8,624 bases of DNA from Thermoleophilaceae bacterium (lineage in GTDB: Bacteria > Actinomycetota > Thermoleophilia > Solirubrobacterales > Thermoleophilaceae), in contig JACCYP010000140.1 in the NCBI GenBank assembly GCA_013696425.1, positions 1 through 8,624 on the forward strand. Reading direction: 5' to 3'. How positions within the stretch are numbered: the first letter of the stretch is position 1; each line of letters begins with the position of its first letter. Below the pieces are notes generated by a model. The model did no database searches, had not been told where the DNA came from, and saw only the letters and a program-made list of their open reading frames with translations. Of this stretch, positions 1 through 7,100 are shown piece by piece. The position numbers were made by a program, and so were the translations under genes.

Positions 1-42
1 GGCGAGGTCCGATGACGCGGGCAGGCGAAGGTTTGCAGCCGG

Positions 43-1458
43 CTAAGCGCGCCGGGCTGAGAACTTGCGGACCCGCTTCTCGCCCTTCGACTCGAAGTAG
101 GCCCACTCCTCGCGGCCGAGCTCGGTCGCGGGCTCGTCGGCGAACCACCACTCGCAGCCGATCCGGTACCAGTTGCGCGTCGCGTTCAGCTGGCCGAGCA
201 CGGCCAGCACGCCGGTCTCCATCCGCCGGCCCATCAGCTCGTTCGCGGGCACGTTCTCGCGCCGCATGAGGTCGTAGAAGTCCGAGCGCGGGTCGGACAC
301 GGCGGCGATCACGTCCATCACCGCGGCGGAGTCGATCGTCGTCTCCGCATCGACGAGGTACCAGCCGCCCACGGCCAGCACGTGCTCCATCAACCGCTCG
401 GCGTCGATCTTCTTCGGGTTGTTCAGGAAGCCGAGGTCGTGCAGCGCCGCCTTCAGCTGCTCGGGGTCCTTCTCGGAGCTCGCCTCGATCGCGGCGATCT
501 CGAGCTCCACCTGCTCCTTGTCGAGCTGCTTGGTCATCCCGAAGTCGAGGAAGGCGACCTTCCCGTCCGGCATCAGCAGGTAGTTCCCGGGATGGGCGTC
601 GGCGTTGAAGTGCTGGAGGTGGTAGATCGAGCCGAAGCAGAAGCGGAACACGATCTCGCCGAAGCGGTCGCGCTCGTCCTGCGGAAGCTCCTTCACGTGG
701 TCGAAGTTCTGGCCGCCCTCGACCCACTCGGTCACGAGCACGCGGGAGCGCGAGAGCCGCGTGATCACCTCGGGCACGTAGATGAACGGGTGGCCGCGGT
801 AGGCACGCGCGAACGCGCGCTGGTTCTGGGCCTCGTACTCGTAGTCGAGCTCCTCGAGCACGCGCTCCTTGAGCTCCGCGGCGGCGGCCTTCGCGTCGAG
901 TCCCGGCGCGAGCGCCTTCGCCATCCGCATCAGCATCCCGGCGTTCTGCATGTCCGCGCGCAGCGCCTTGGCGACCTTCGGGTACTGGATCTTCACGGCC
1001 ACGACACGGCCGTCGGGCAGCGTCGCCTTGTGCACCTGGCCGATCGAGGCGGCGGCCGTCGCCTCGTGGTCGAACTCCTCGAAGAGCTCCTCGACCGGCT
1101 CGTCCCACTCCTCCTCGAGCACGCCCTTCACGTCCTCCCAGGGCATGGCCGGCGCCTCGCTGCGAAGCGCGGCGAGCTTCTCCTGGTAGAGCGCGCGGTA
1201 CTCCTCGGGCAGGAAGTCGGTGTCGATGAAGGATGCGAGCTGGCCGATCTTCATGGCGGCGCCCTTCATCAGCCCGAGGGTGTCGACCATCTTCTCGGCC
1301 GCCTCCATGTGGCGGGCGTCGAGCTTCTCGGCACCCTTCTCCTTCGAGCGCCCCACGTTCGCGGCCTTCGTCCCGGCGTAGCGGGCGCCCTCGCTGCCGA
1401 GCACGGACCCGACGCGCGCGGTCCTTCGCACGCGCCCGGTGGGGAGGTCCTTGGCCAC
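43..1458 (-). CDS. ABC1/AarF/UbiB-family atypical protein kinase
   Basis: About 471 aa, complete. The ABC1 (ADCK/UbiB) family has a protein-kinase-like fold. Members support ubiquinone or isoprenoid-lipid metabolism, but the substrate of most actinobacterial members is unknown. Seen with numbering from the GTG start: the family-specific KxGQ motif in MKIGQLAS (K70, Q73), the Ala-rich loop AAASIGQVH (about 135-143) that replaces the usual Gly-rich loop, the VAVK lysine (K156), the catalytic-loop-like DAHPGN (287-292) and the metal-binding DFG (305-307). All key family residues are present. No transmembrane segment is evident at the C-terminus, unlike some UbiB proteins. A TTG lies two codons upstream (1464), but GTG at 1458 is preferred: a TAGGGT element sits 6 nt before it, and its AGGG could serve as a Shine-Dalgarno site for GTG but lies only 1 nt from the TTG. 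Divergent from rplY. Family call is firm; physiological role is not. Confidence 0.93.
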   Translation of the reverse strand: MAKDLPTGRVRRTARVGSVLGSEGARYAGTKAANVGRSKEKGAEKLDARHMEAAEKMVDTLGLMKGAAMKIGQLASFIDTDFLPEEYRALYQEKLAALRSEAPAMPWEDVKGVLEEEWDEPVEELFEEFDHEATAAASIGQVHKATLPDGRVVAVKIQYPKVAKALRADMQNAGMLMRMAKALAPGLDAKAAAAELKERVLEELDYEYEAQNQRAFARAYRGHPFIYVPEVITRLSRSRVLVTEWVEGGQNFDHVKELPQDERDRFGEIVFRFCFGSIYHLQHFNADAHPGNYLLMPDGKVAFLDFGMTKQLDKEQVELEIAAIEASSEKDPEQLKAALHDLGFLNNPKKIDAERLMEHVLAVGGWYLVDAETTIDSAAVMDVIAAVSDPRSDFYDLMRRENVPANELMGRRMETGVLAVLGQLNATRNWYRIGCEWWFADEPATELGREEWAYFESKGEKRVRKFSARRA

Positions 1459-1464
1459 GGCCAA
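1451..1464. repeat. Inverted repeat TTGGCC-AC-GGCCAA over the kinase start
   Basis: A perfect 6-bp inverted repeat with a 2-bp centre covers both candidate start codons of the minus-strand kinase. It also lies where upstream promoter contacts for rplY would be. It could be a regulator site or chance in GC-rich DNA; the sequence does not decide. Confidence 0.35.
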
Positions 1465-1470
1465 ACCCTA
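1465..1470 (-). promoter_or_regulatory. Putative -10 element (TAGGGT) of the kinase gene
   Basis: On the minus strand TAGGGT matches the actinobacterial TANNNT -10 pattern. It is followed by exactly 6 nt and then the GTG start. This spacing would place the transcription start at or next to the start codon and give a leaderless mRNA. No good -35 hexamer is visible. The overlapping AGGG could alternatively act as a ribosome-binding site. Confidence 0.35.
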
Positions 1471-1478
1471 TCCCCGCG

Positions 1479-1486
1479 CTACACTC
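1479..1486 (+). promoter_or_regulatory. Putative -10 region (CTACACTC) of rplY-pth
   Basis: TACACT (1480-1485) fits TANNNT and ends 10 nt before the rplY ATG, predicting a 5' leader of only about 3-4 nt. No purine-rich Shine-Dalgarno sequence precedes the ATG, which agrees with near-leaderless translation. The same CTAnnCTC octamer recurs upstream of mfd and of the PpiC-type lipoprotein gene. No convincing -35 element was found. Confidence 0.42.
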
Positions 1487-1495
1487 GCCGACCTC

Positions 1496-2203
1496 ATGGC
1501 CGAAGGACGCCCCTCTCTCGAAGTACAGGAACGCGTCGCGGAGGGCTCGCGTGCGAGTCGCCGCCTGCGCCGCGAGGGACTGATCCCCGGGATCGTCTAC
1601 GGCGGCGGTGAGTCCGAGGCGGTGCCCTTCAGCGTGGGCACCCGCGACCTGCGCACGATCCTCGTGTCCGGCGTGGCGGTGTTCGACCTGAAGGTCGGCT
1701 CCGACAAGGCCCGCCCGGTGATCATCAAGGACCAGCAGCGTCATCCCGTCCGCGATGACGTGATGCACATAGACCTCCTGCAGGTGCGCCTCGACGAGAA
1801 GATCCAGACCACCGTCTCGGTCGAGCTCGAGGGCTCGGAGGAGGCGCCCGGCGTGAAGGAGGGCGGCGTGATGGAGCACGTGACCTACGAGCTCAACATC
1901 GAGGCGCTGCCCACCGACATCCCCGAGAAGATCACCGTCGACGTGTCCGGCATGGACATCGCGGCCACCATGCATCTCTCCGAGATCACCGCTCCGAACG
2001 GGGTCCAGTTCCTGGATGACGCTGAGGAGACCATCCTCGCGACAGTGGTCGTGCCGACCGAGGTCGAGGAGCCCGAGATCGAGGAGGAGACCGAGCTCAT
2101 CGGCGAGGACGGCGAGCCGATCGAGGCGCCCGAGGGCGAGGGCGCCGAGGCCGAGGGCGATGCAGGCGGGGACTCCGGCGGAGACTCCTCCGGCGACGAG
2201 TAG
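1496..2203 (+). CDS. rplY: 50S ribosomal protein L25 (CTC/TL5 type)
   Basis: 235 aa, complete. L25 binds 5S rRNA in the central protuberance of the large subunit; the long CTC/TL5 form adds a second beta domain. The N-terminal domain (about 5-95) shows RRLRREGLIPGIVYGGG (22-38) and the typical HPVRDDVMHIDLLQV (83-97). The C-terminal TL5-like domain spans about 100-188 (LPTDIPEKITVDVSGM and following residues). Residues 189-235 form a 47-residue tail very rich in Glu, Asp and Gly, probably disordered, ending in GGDSGGDSSGDE. ATG at 1496 is chosen because it starts just before the conserved domain. An in-frame start at 1439 would run antisense through the kinase start and add unrelated residues. 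There is no Shine-Dalgarno site. pth follows after 6 nt, so the two are very probably co-transcribed. Confidence 0.95.
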   Translation: MAEGRPSLEVQERVAEGSRASRRLRREGLIPGIVYGGGESEAVPFSVGTRDLRTILVSGVAVFDLKVGSDKARPVIIKDQQRHPVRDDVMHIDLLQVRLDEKIQTTVSVELEGSEEAPGVKEGGVMEHVTYELNIEALPTDIPEKITVDVSGMDIAATMHLSEITAPNGVQFLDDAEETILATVVVPTEVEEPEIEEETELIGEDGEPIEAPEGEGAEAEGDAGGDSGGDSSGDE

Positions 2204-2209
2204 CCCCTG

Positions 2210-2791
2210 TTGTTCCGGCGCGGCTCCGCGCCCGTCGACTGGCTGATCGTCGGACTCGGCAACCCCGGCTCTGAGTACGCGGGCACCCGCCACAACGTCG
2301 GCTTCGAGGTGGCGAACGCGCTGGCCGCGCGCTGGGACCTGCCCAGGGCGAAGAAGAAGTTCGCCGGCCTCTACACCGACGGGCGCACCGTCCCGGGCGG
2401 CTCACGCGTGGGCGTGCTGCTGCCCCAGACCTTCATGAACGAGGCCGGCCGTGCCGCCGGCCCCGCGCGCGGCGCGCTCAAGGTGCCGCTCGACCACGTG
2501 CTCGCGATCCACGACGAGATCGACCTGCCGTTCGGGCGGATCGAGCCGCGCCTCGGCGGCGGCCTCGCGGGCCACAACGGCCTCAAGTCGCTCAAGCGCG
2601 AGCTCGGCTCGCCGGACTTCCACCGCATCCGCGTGGGCGTCGGGCGCCCCGACACCACCGACCCCGAGATCGTGTCCAAGTACGTCCTCGGACGCTTCAG
2701 CGAGCCTAATGACGAGGTTGCCGGGCTGATCGACGACGCCGTGCGCGAAGCCGAGCGTCTGGTCGGCGAATCGCCCCTGCCCGATCGCTAG
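2210..2791 (+). CDS. pth: Peptidyl-tRNA hydrolase
   Basis: 193 aa, full family length. It cleaves the ester bond of peptidyl-tRNAs that drop off ribosomes, recycling tRNA in the cytoplasm. Seen: WLIVGLGNPG (11-20, with N18), TRHNVGF with the catalytic His H28, the LLPQTFMNEAG loop (M76, N77), HDEIDLPFG with D102 that orients the catalytic His, and GHNGLKS (H122, N123), followed by FHRIRVGVGRP. These match the E. coli active-site residues N10, H20, M67, N68, D93 and N114. The start is TTG at 2210, because no ATG or GTG exists between the rplY stop and the conserved block. It adds about 10 residues before the first strand. It lies in the same frame as rplY, with only the codons TAG-CCC-CTG before TTG, and no strong ribosome-binding site, suggesting translational coupling. 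Its TAG stop shares CTAG with the stop of the convergent toxin gene. Confidence 0.96.
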   Translation: MFRRGSAPVDWLIVGLGNPGSEYAGTRHNVGFEVANALAARWDLPRAKKKFAGLYTDGRTVPGGSRVGVLLPQTFMNEAGRAAGPARGALKVPLDHVLAIHDEIDLPFGRIEPRLGGGLAGHNGLKSLKRELGSPDFHRIRVGVGRPDTTDPEIVSKYVLGRFSEPNDEVAGLIDDAVREAERLVGESPLPDR

Positions 2792-3201
2792 GGCAGGAGC
2801 TCGAAGCGCTCGACGTGGCGCGGCTCGACGGCGCTGAAGTGGCGCCGGTCGAGTGTGATCACCGCCGGTGCGTTCAGACGCTCGGCGAGGGCGACTACCG
2901 AGGCGTCGGTGCCGCCGAGGGGGAAGTCGGCGTACTGGTCGATCAGCTCGGCCATGCGCTCGAAGTCCTCGGGGGTGGGCGCTTCGACGTCCAGGGTCTG
3001 GATCGTCCTGAAGAACGCCGCCTCCGCCCGGGGACCGCCGCGGAGCCCGAGGAAGTGGGCCACCTCGCACAGGACCAGCGCGGGGATGACGAGCCTCAGA
3101 TCCGAGCGCTGCAAGGCAGCCACAGACCTTTCGTGCGCAGGATCGGCCCCGTCTGCCGAGGCGATCAGGGGCCCGGCATCAACCGCCGCGTAGGAGGTCA
3201 T
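2788..3201 (-). CDS. vapC: PIN-domain toxin, VapC-like ribonuclease
   Basis: 137 aa, complete. PIN-domain VapC toxins are Mg2+-dependent endoribonucleases that inhibit translation, often by cutting tRNA or rRNA, and are neutralised by a co-encoded antitoxin. The four acidic residues expected for the PIN active site are visible: D8 in AAVDAGPLIA, E46 in LVLCEVAHFL, D99 in GGTDASVVALAERL, and D118 in VITLDRRHF. The toxin therefore looks intact. Its start lies inside the antitoxin gene (23-bp overlap, 3179-3201), and no clear ribosome-binding site precedes it, so translation is probably coupled to the antitoxin. Its 3' end overlaps the pth stop by 4 bp tail-to-tail. The RNA target cannot be inferred. 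The VapC-family call is strong; a plain PIN nuclease outside a TA system is unlikely given its partner. Confidence 0.9.
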   Translation of the reverse strand: MTSYAAVDAGPLIASADGADPAHERSVAALQRSDLRLVIPALVLCEVAHFLGLRGGPRAEAAFFRTIQTLDVEAPTPEDFERMAELIDQYADFPLGGTDASVVALAERLNAPAVITLDRRHFSAVEPRHVERFELLP

Positions 3202-3436
3202 CGGTCCAGTCGCGCTTGATGATCTCCTCGATGTCGGCGGCCGTGCCCCAGTGCTCTCCGCTGCTGCGGAAGAGCCCCGCGAAAGGGATCTCTCGCGGCT
3301 TGGCAGTGCCGTTCATCCCGAGGTGATCGGCCAGGGCTTCGCGTGCGATCTCGGACGCGGACACTCCGCGCCGCCGTGCCTCGCGGGAGAGGGTAATCGC
3401 GACGTCATCCGGCAGCGAAACCGTGGTGCGCTTCAT
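3179..3436 (-). CDS. vapB: Ribbon-helix-helix antitoxin, VapB/CopG-like
   Basis: 85 aa from the ATG at 3436. Residues 1-40 give a textbook ribbon-helix-helix DNA-binding domain: the beta strand MKRTTVSLPDD, helix A (VAITLSREARRRG), then the VSASEIAREALADHL helix. The C-terminal part (about 50-85, PFAGLFRSSGEHWG then ADIEEIIKRDW) is the type of segment that wraps onto a PIN toxin and blocks its active site. An in-frame ATG 14 codons upstream (3478) is rejected: it would place the operator-like repeat and the -10 within the coding region, and RHH proteins usually begin right at the beta strand. It comes first in the pair and overlaps vapC, the standard antitoxin-toxin order. Expected role: neutralise the toxin and, with it, repress their own promoter. 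Confidence 0.88.
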   Translation of the reverse strand: MKRTTVSLPDDVAITLSREARRRGVSASEIAREALADHLGMNGTAKPREIPFAGLFRSSGEHWGTAADIEEIIKRDWTDDLLRGG

Positions 3437-3442
3437 AACTGC

Positions 3443-3448
3443 ATCATA
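3443..3448 (-). promoter_or_regulatory. Putative -10 element (TATGAT) of the vapBC operon
   Basis: On the minus strand TATGAT is one base from the TATAAT consensus and lies exactly 6 nt before the antitoxin ATG. This suggests a leaderless transcript, as for the kinase gene. No TTGACA-like -35 is evident at 17-18 bp; the inverted repeat occupies that spacer region. Confidence 0.5.
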
Positions 3449-3452
3449 CTTC

Positions 3453-3470
3453 ACCATTTGTGTGAATGGT
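3453..3470. promoter_or_regulatory. Putative vapBC operator: ACCATT-N6-AATGGT
   Basis: A perfect 6-bp inverted repeat with a 6-bp spacer sits immediately upstream of the TATGAT element. A second dyad, TTCAC-N7-GTGAA (3450-3466), is interleaved with it. Ribbon-helix-helix antitoxins typically bind such short dyads in their own promoter, so this is the natural candidate for autorepression. Positions 3431-3480 hold 21 G/C of 50, well below the surrounding coding DNA. Confidence 0.5.
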
Positions 3471-3478
3471 TCATGCAC

Positions 3479-3488
3479 CCCTTAAGGG
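3479..3488. repeat. Palindrome CCCTTAAGGG
   Basis: A perfect 10-bp palindrome centred on TTAA, a rare tetramer in DNA this GC-rich. It lies in the 91-bp gap between the NTF2-like gene and the antitoxin, next to the vapBC operator region. It could be an extra regulator site or a weak transcription-end structure. There is no T-run, so it is not a classical terminator. Confidence 0.3.
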
Positions 3489-3527
3489 CTCGAACCAGGA
3501 GCTTTCGCCCCCCAGCGGGACTTGGGA

Positions 3528-4067
3528 TCAGCCGAGCTCCCGGCAGGGAACGCCGCGGGGGTCGCGCACCTTCGCCGCCTGCTCGGCGCCCGTCGCCGGC
3601 ATGAGGGCGGGGTCGAGCAGCCCGACCTGCACGAGCAGCGACGCCTGGTCCCAGTAGATGTGCTGGTAGGCCACCTTGCCGTCCTCGAATCCCACCACCA
3701 CGACGAACGGGAGGGATACGGAGCGCCCGGTCGGCTCAACGCCGGGCAGCAGGAAGTCCATCCGCTGGTCGTGGGTGAAGGAGAGGATCAGCTCATCCAC
3801 CACCCGGTCCTGCCCCTCCGTACGCGATACGGATGCGACGTCGATGTCCTCCGGCCACACCGGGATGAAGAAGCGTTCGTAGAAGGCACGCACGGCATCG
3901 CGGCCGATTCCCCCGGTCATCATCGGAACGTGGTTCAGGTAGGGGTCCTCGGGCATCGTCGCCATCGTGGCCTCGATGTCCCGGGCCTCGAACTCGGCAG
4001 CCAGATGTACGTCGAGAACCTCGCCGTCGTGCGGCAGCGATGCTCCTCTCGGGTCTGGTCCGCTCAT
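3528..4067 (-). CDS. NTF2-like / SnoaL-like family protein
   Basis: 179 aa from the ATG at 4067, complete. It resembles the NTF2-like superfamily (SnoaL-like, ester-cyclase-type), cone-shaped alpha+beta barrels that serve as small-molecule enzymes or binding proteins. Visible: an N-terminal helical part (HLAAEFEARDIEATMATM), the NHVPMMTGGIGRDAVRAFYERFF segment (nt about 3870-3940), and core strands including RVVDELILSFTHDQRMDFLLPG and LPFVVVVGFEDGKVAYQHIYWDQ. This last stretch with HIYWDQASLLVQVGLLDP is typical of stand-alone NTF2-like proteins and of domains fused to dienelactone hydrolases. There is no signal peptide or membrane segment. The ATG at 4067 is preferred over one 15 codons upstream (4112), which would overlap the mfd start and precedes an Arg-rich, non-conserved stretch. 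It is divergent from mfd and upstream of vapBC on the same strand with a 91-bp gap. Substrate unknown. Confidence 0.85.
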   Translation of the reverse strand: MSGPDPRGASLPHDGEVLDVHLAAEFEARDIEATMATMPEDPYLNHVPMMTGGIGRDAVRAFYERFFIPVWPEDIDVASVSRTEGQDRVVDELILSFTHDQRMDFLLPGVEPTGRSVSLPFVVVVGFEDGKVAYQHIYWDQASLLVQVGLLDPALMPATGAEQAAKVRDPRGVPCRELG

Positions 4068-4068
4068 C

Positions 4069-4076
4069 CTAGACTC
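4069..4076 (+). promoter_or_regulatory. Putative -10 region (CTAGACTC) of mfd
   Basis: TAGACT (4070-4075) fits TANNNT, and the surrounding octamer matches CTAnnCTC found before rplY and before the PpiC-type lipoprotein gene. It would give mfd a leader of about 29 nt. It lies directly against the start codon of the divergent NTF2-like gene, so the whole divergent control region is only 43 bp. Confidence 0.35.
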
Positions 4077-4082
4077 AGCATC

Positions 4083-4104
4083 CGGCCGCGCCCGTTCGCG
4101 GTCG
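4083..4104 (+). promoter_or_regulatory. Hairpin in the mfd leader
   Basis: The arms CGGCCGCG (4083-4090) and CGCGGTCG (4097-4104) can form an 8-bp stem with one G-U pair and a CCCGTT loop. It ends 6 nt before the mfd ATG, where a ribosome-binding site would normally lie; no Shine-Dalgarno sequence is visible. It could limit translation initiation or be a DNA operator. There is no U-run, so it is not an intrinsic terminator. Confidence 0.4.
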
Positions 4105-4110
4105 TTTCGC

Positions 4111-7100
4111 ATGCCGCTCCGCCAGCTACTGACATACGCACACGAGGATCCGGACGTCGAGCGCCTGCTCGATCAGGTCCGGAAGGAGCCCCAGCGGGCG
4201 TTCGTCTCGCCCAGCATGCGCCCTTACCTGCTGGCCGCGGTGCTCGACGCCGAGCCGGAGCGCCCCGCCGTGGTGGTGGCCGGCGACGACCGCGCCGCCC
4301 GTGACCTCGCCGCCGACCTGAAGCAGTACCTCGCGCCGCGCCCGGTGCGGCTCTACCCGGCCCGCGGCGTGCGCTACGAGTCCCACCTCGCACCCCCGCC
4401 GCACCTGGTCGGCCTGCGTGTGGCCGCGCTCGACGCCCTGCTCTCCGAGCCGGGGGAGGAGGGGGCCGCGGTGGTGGTCGCGAGCGCGGTGGCACTGGCG
4501 GAGAAGGTGCCCGACCCGGCACTGCGCCCGCGCGGCTTCACGATCGAGAAGGGTGGGCTGATCGACCTAGAGGAGACGGCCGAGGCGCTCGTGGCCTGCG
4601 GCTACCACAACGTCGACCAGGTCGAGGATCGCGGCCAGTTCTCGGTCCGCGGTGACATCCTCGACGTCTATCCCGCCACCGAGGAGCGCGCGGTCCGCTG
4701 TGAGCTCTTCGACGTCGAGGTCGAGCGGCTCACGTGGTTCTCCACGTTCACGCAGCGCTCGCTCGAGGAGGCCGAGCAGGTGGAGATCGCCGCCGCCGCC
4801 GAGCTCGGCCCCGAGCACCGCGAGCTGGCCGAGATCGCCGCGGGCGAGGAGGAGGAGCGCCCGGACGTGGCGGAGGTGCTTCCGATCGCCGACTTCACGA
4901 GCGTGCTCTCGCTGCTGCCCGCGAACGCCTCGGTCACGATCGCGGCCGAGGAGGAAGTGGAGCCGAGCATCAGGGACTACTGGGAGGACGTGACCACGAG
5001 CTTCCACGACAAGGACGCCCACTCCCTCTACATCGCCCCGGACGAACTCGAGCGCCAGCTCGCCGCGCGCACGATGCTCAGCCTCTCGAGCCTGTCCGGC
5101 GACCAGGAGCACTCCTTCCGCGCGCAGTCGGCGGACACCGCCGCGAAGTCGCTGCGCGAGGCCGAGCCCGAGCTCGAGAAGCTCGTGCGCTCGGGCTACC
5201 GCACGGTGGTCGCGTGGGCGCGCAGGGGGGAGGCCGAGCGCGCTCGCTACAACCTCGACCGCGTGGACGTGAGCTTCCTCGACGGCAAGCCCGCGCCCGA
5301 GGAGGCGGGCGTCGTGTTTGCCGACGCGAGCCTGCGCGAGGGCTTTCTCGCTCCCGGCATGAAGCTCGCCATCGTGCCCGAGCACCGGCTGCTGCGCCGC
5401 CGCCGCGCCGAGCGCGGTGGGCCCGCTCCCGCGAAGGGCGCGCTCGCCTCGTTCACCGAGCTGCGCGTGGGCGGGGCGGTGGTGCACGAGGACCACGGCG
5501 TGGGCCGCTTCACGGGCTTCGAGACGAAGACCGTGGGAGGCGTGACGCGCGACTACCTCGAGCTCGAGTTCAAGGACGGCGACCGCGTGTTCGTGCCGAG
5601 CGACCAGCTCCACAAGATCTCCCGCTACGTGGGCGCCGAGGCGGGCGACCCGCCTCTGAGCAAGCTCGGCGGCAAGGCGTGGGAGACGATGAAGAACCGC
5701 GCCCGCAAGGCGGCGCAGGCGCTCGCGGGCGAGCTCATCAACCTATACGCGGAGCGCCGCCGCCGTTCCGGGCACCCGTTCCCGGCCGACGGCGAGTGGC
5801 AGCAGCAGTTCGAGAACGCCTTCCCCTACAGGGAGACGCCCGACCAGCTCGAGGCCATCGAGCAGACCAAGGCCGACATGGAGGAGGCGCGCCCGATGGA
5901 CCGCCTCATCTGCGGCGATGTGGGCTACGGCAAGACCGAGGTCGCGCTGCGGGCGGCGTTCAAGGCCGCCGCCGACGGGCGCCAGGTGATGTTCCTCGTG
6001 CCCACCACGATCCTCGCCCAGCAGCACGCCGGCACCTTCAACGAGCGCCTGCGTGACTACCCGTTCCGGATCGAGTCGGTGTCGCGGTTCCGCCCCAAGC
6101 AGGAGGCCGACCAGGCGCTGAAGGACTTCGGCGAGGGCAAGGTAGACATCCTCATCGGCACCCACCGGCTGCTCTCCCGCGACGTGCGCCCGAAGGATCT
6201 CGGCCTGCTCGTGGTCGACGAGGAGCAGCGCTTCGGCGTGAAGCAGAAGGAGCTGCTGCGCCAGCTCAGGCTCCGCGTGGACGTTCTCAGCATGAGCGCC
6301 ACGCCGATCCCACGCACGCTCCAGATGTCGCTCGCCGGCCTGCGCGACATCTCCGTGATCGAGACCCCGCCCGAGGGCCGGCGGCCGGTGCGCACCTACG
6401 TCGGCGACTACGACGAAGACCTTGTCAAGCAGGCCATCGAGCGCGAGCGCTCGCGCGGGGGCCAGGCCTTCTTCGTGCACGACCGGGTCGAGTCGATCGA
6501 GGAGACCGCCGAGCGCATCCGCGCGCTCGTGCCGAAGGCGCGCGTGGAGGTGGCCCACGGCCAGATGGACGAGAAGAAGCTCGAGGAGGTGATGCTGCGC
6601 TTCCTGCGCGGCGAGGCCGACGTGCTCGTGTGCACCACGATCGTCGAGGCGGGCCTCGACATCGCCTCCGCCAACACGCTCATCGTCGAGCGCTCGGACC
6701 GGATGGGCCTGGCGCAGCTCTACCAGATCCGCGGGCGGGTGGGCCGCAGCCGCGAGCGCGCGTACGCGTACCTCATGTACCCCTCGGCCGCCGTCCTCAC
6801 CGAGGATGCCGCGGCGCGCCTCGCAACGCTCTCCGACTACACCGAGCTCGGCTCGGGCTTCAAGATCGCGATGCGCGACCTCGAGATCAGGGGAGCCGGC
6901 AACCTGCTCGGCGACGAGCAGTCGGGCCACGTGGCCGCGGTCGGCTTCGAGCTGTACGTGGCGATGCTCGACGAGGCGGTGCAGGCGCTCGCCGGCGATT
7001 CTGCGGACGAGGCGCCCGAGCCGGTGCGGATGGACATCCAGATCGACGCCTACGTGCCGGCCGACTACGTGCCGTACGAGGCGGCGAAGATCGAGGTGCA

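Noticed and set aside
1..42. Possible gene fragment at the left edge
   Set aside because: Only 42 bases lie downstream of the kinase stop. No motif or supported reading frame.
382..1611. Long plus-strand open frame (409 codons) antisense to the kinase gene
   Set aside because: It is His/Leu/Arg/Val-rich with no recognisable motif and mirrors a well-supported kinase on the other strand. Long antisense frames are normal in GC-rich coding DNA.
3488..3500. GGTTCGAGCC on the minus strand, resembling a tRNA T-loop and hence a possible tRNA or attachment site
   Set aside because: The flanking bases do not form a 5-bp T stem, and no acceptor, D or anticodon arms are found around it. No integrase or repeated copy was seen.
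3967..4110. 48-codon N-terminal extension of mfd
   Set aside because: It would run antisense through the NTF2-like gene and is Ser/Arg-rich with no similarity to Mfd N-termini; ATG at 4111 fits.
4567..5613. Minus-strand open frame of 348 codons inside mfd
   Set aside because: Low-complexity composition, no motif, fully opposite a conserved Mfd region. Explained by GC-rich codon usage.
4734..6056. Plus-strand open frame of 440 codons in another frame of mfd
   Set aside because: Arg/Gly/Ala-rich frame-shifted reading of mfd; the Mfd frame itself is continuous and conserved.
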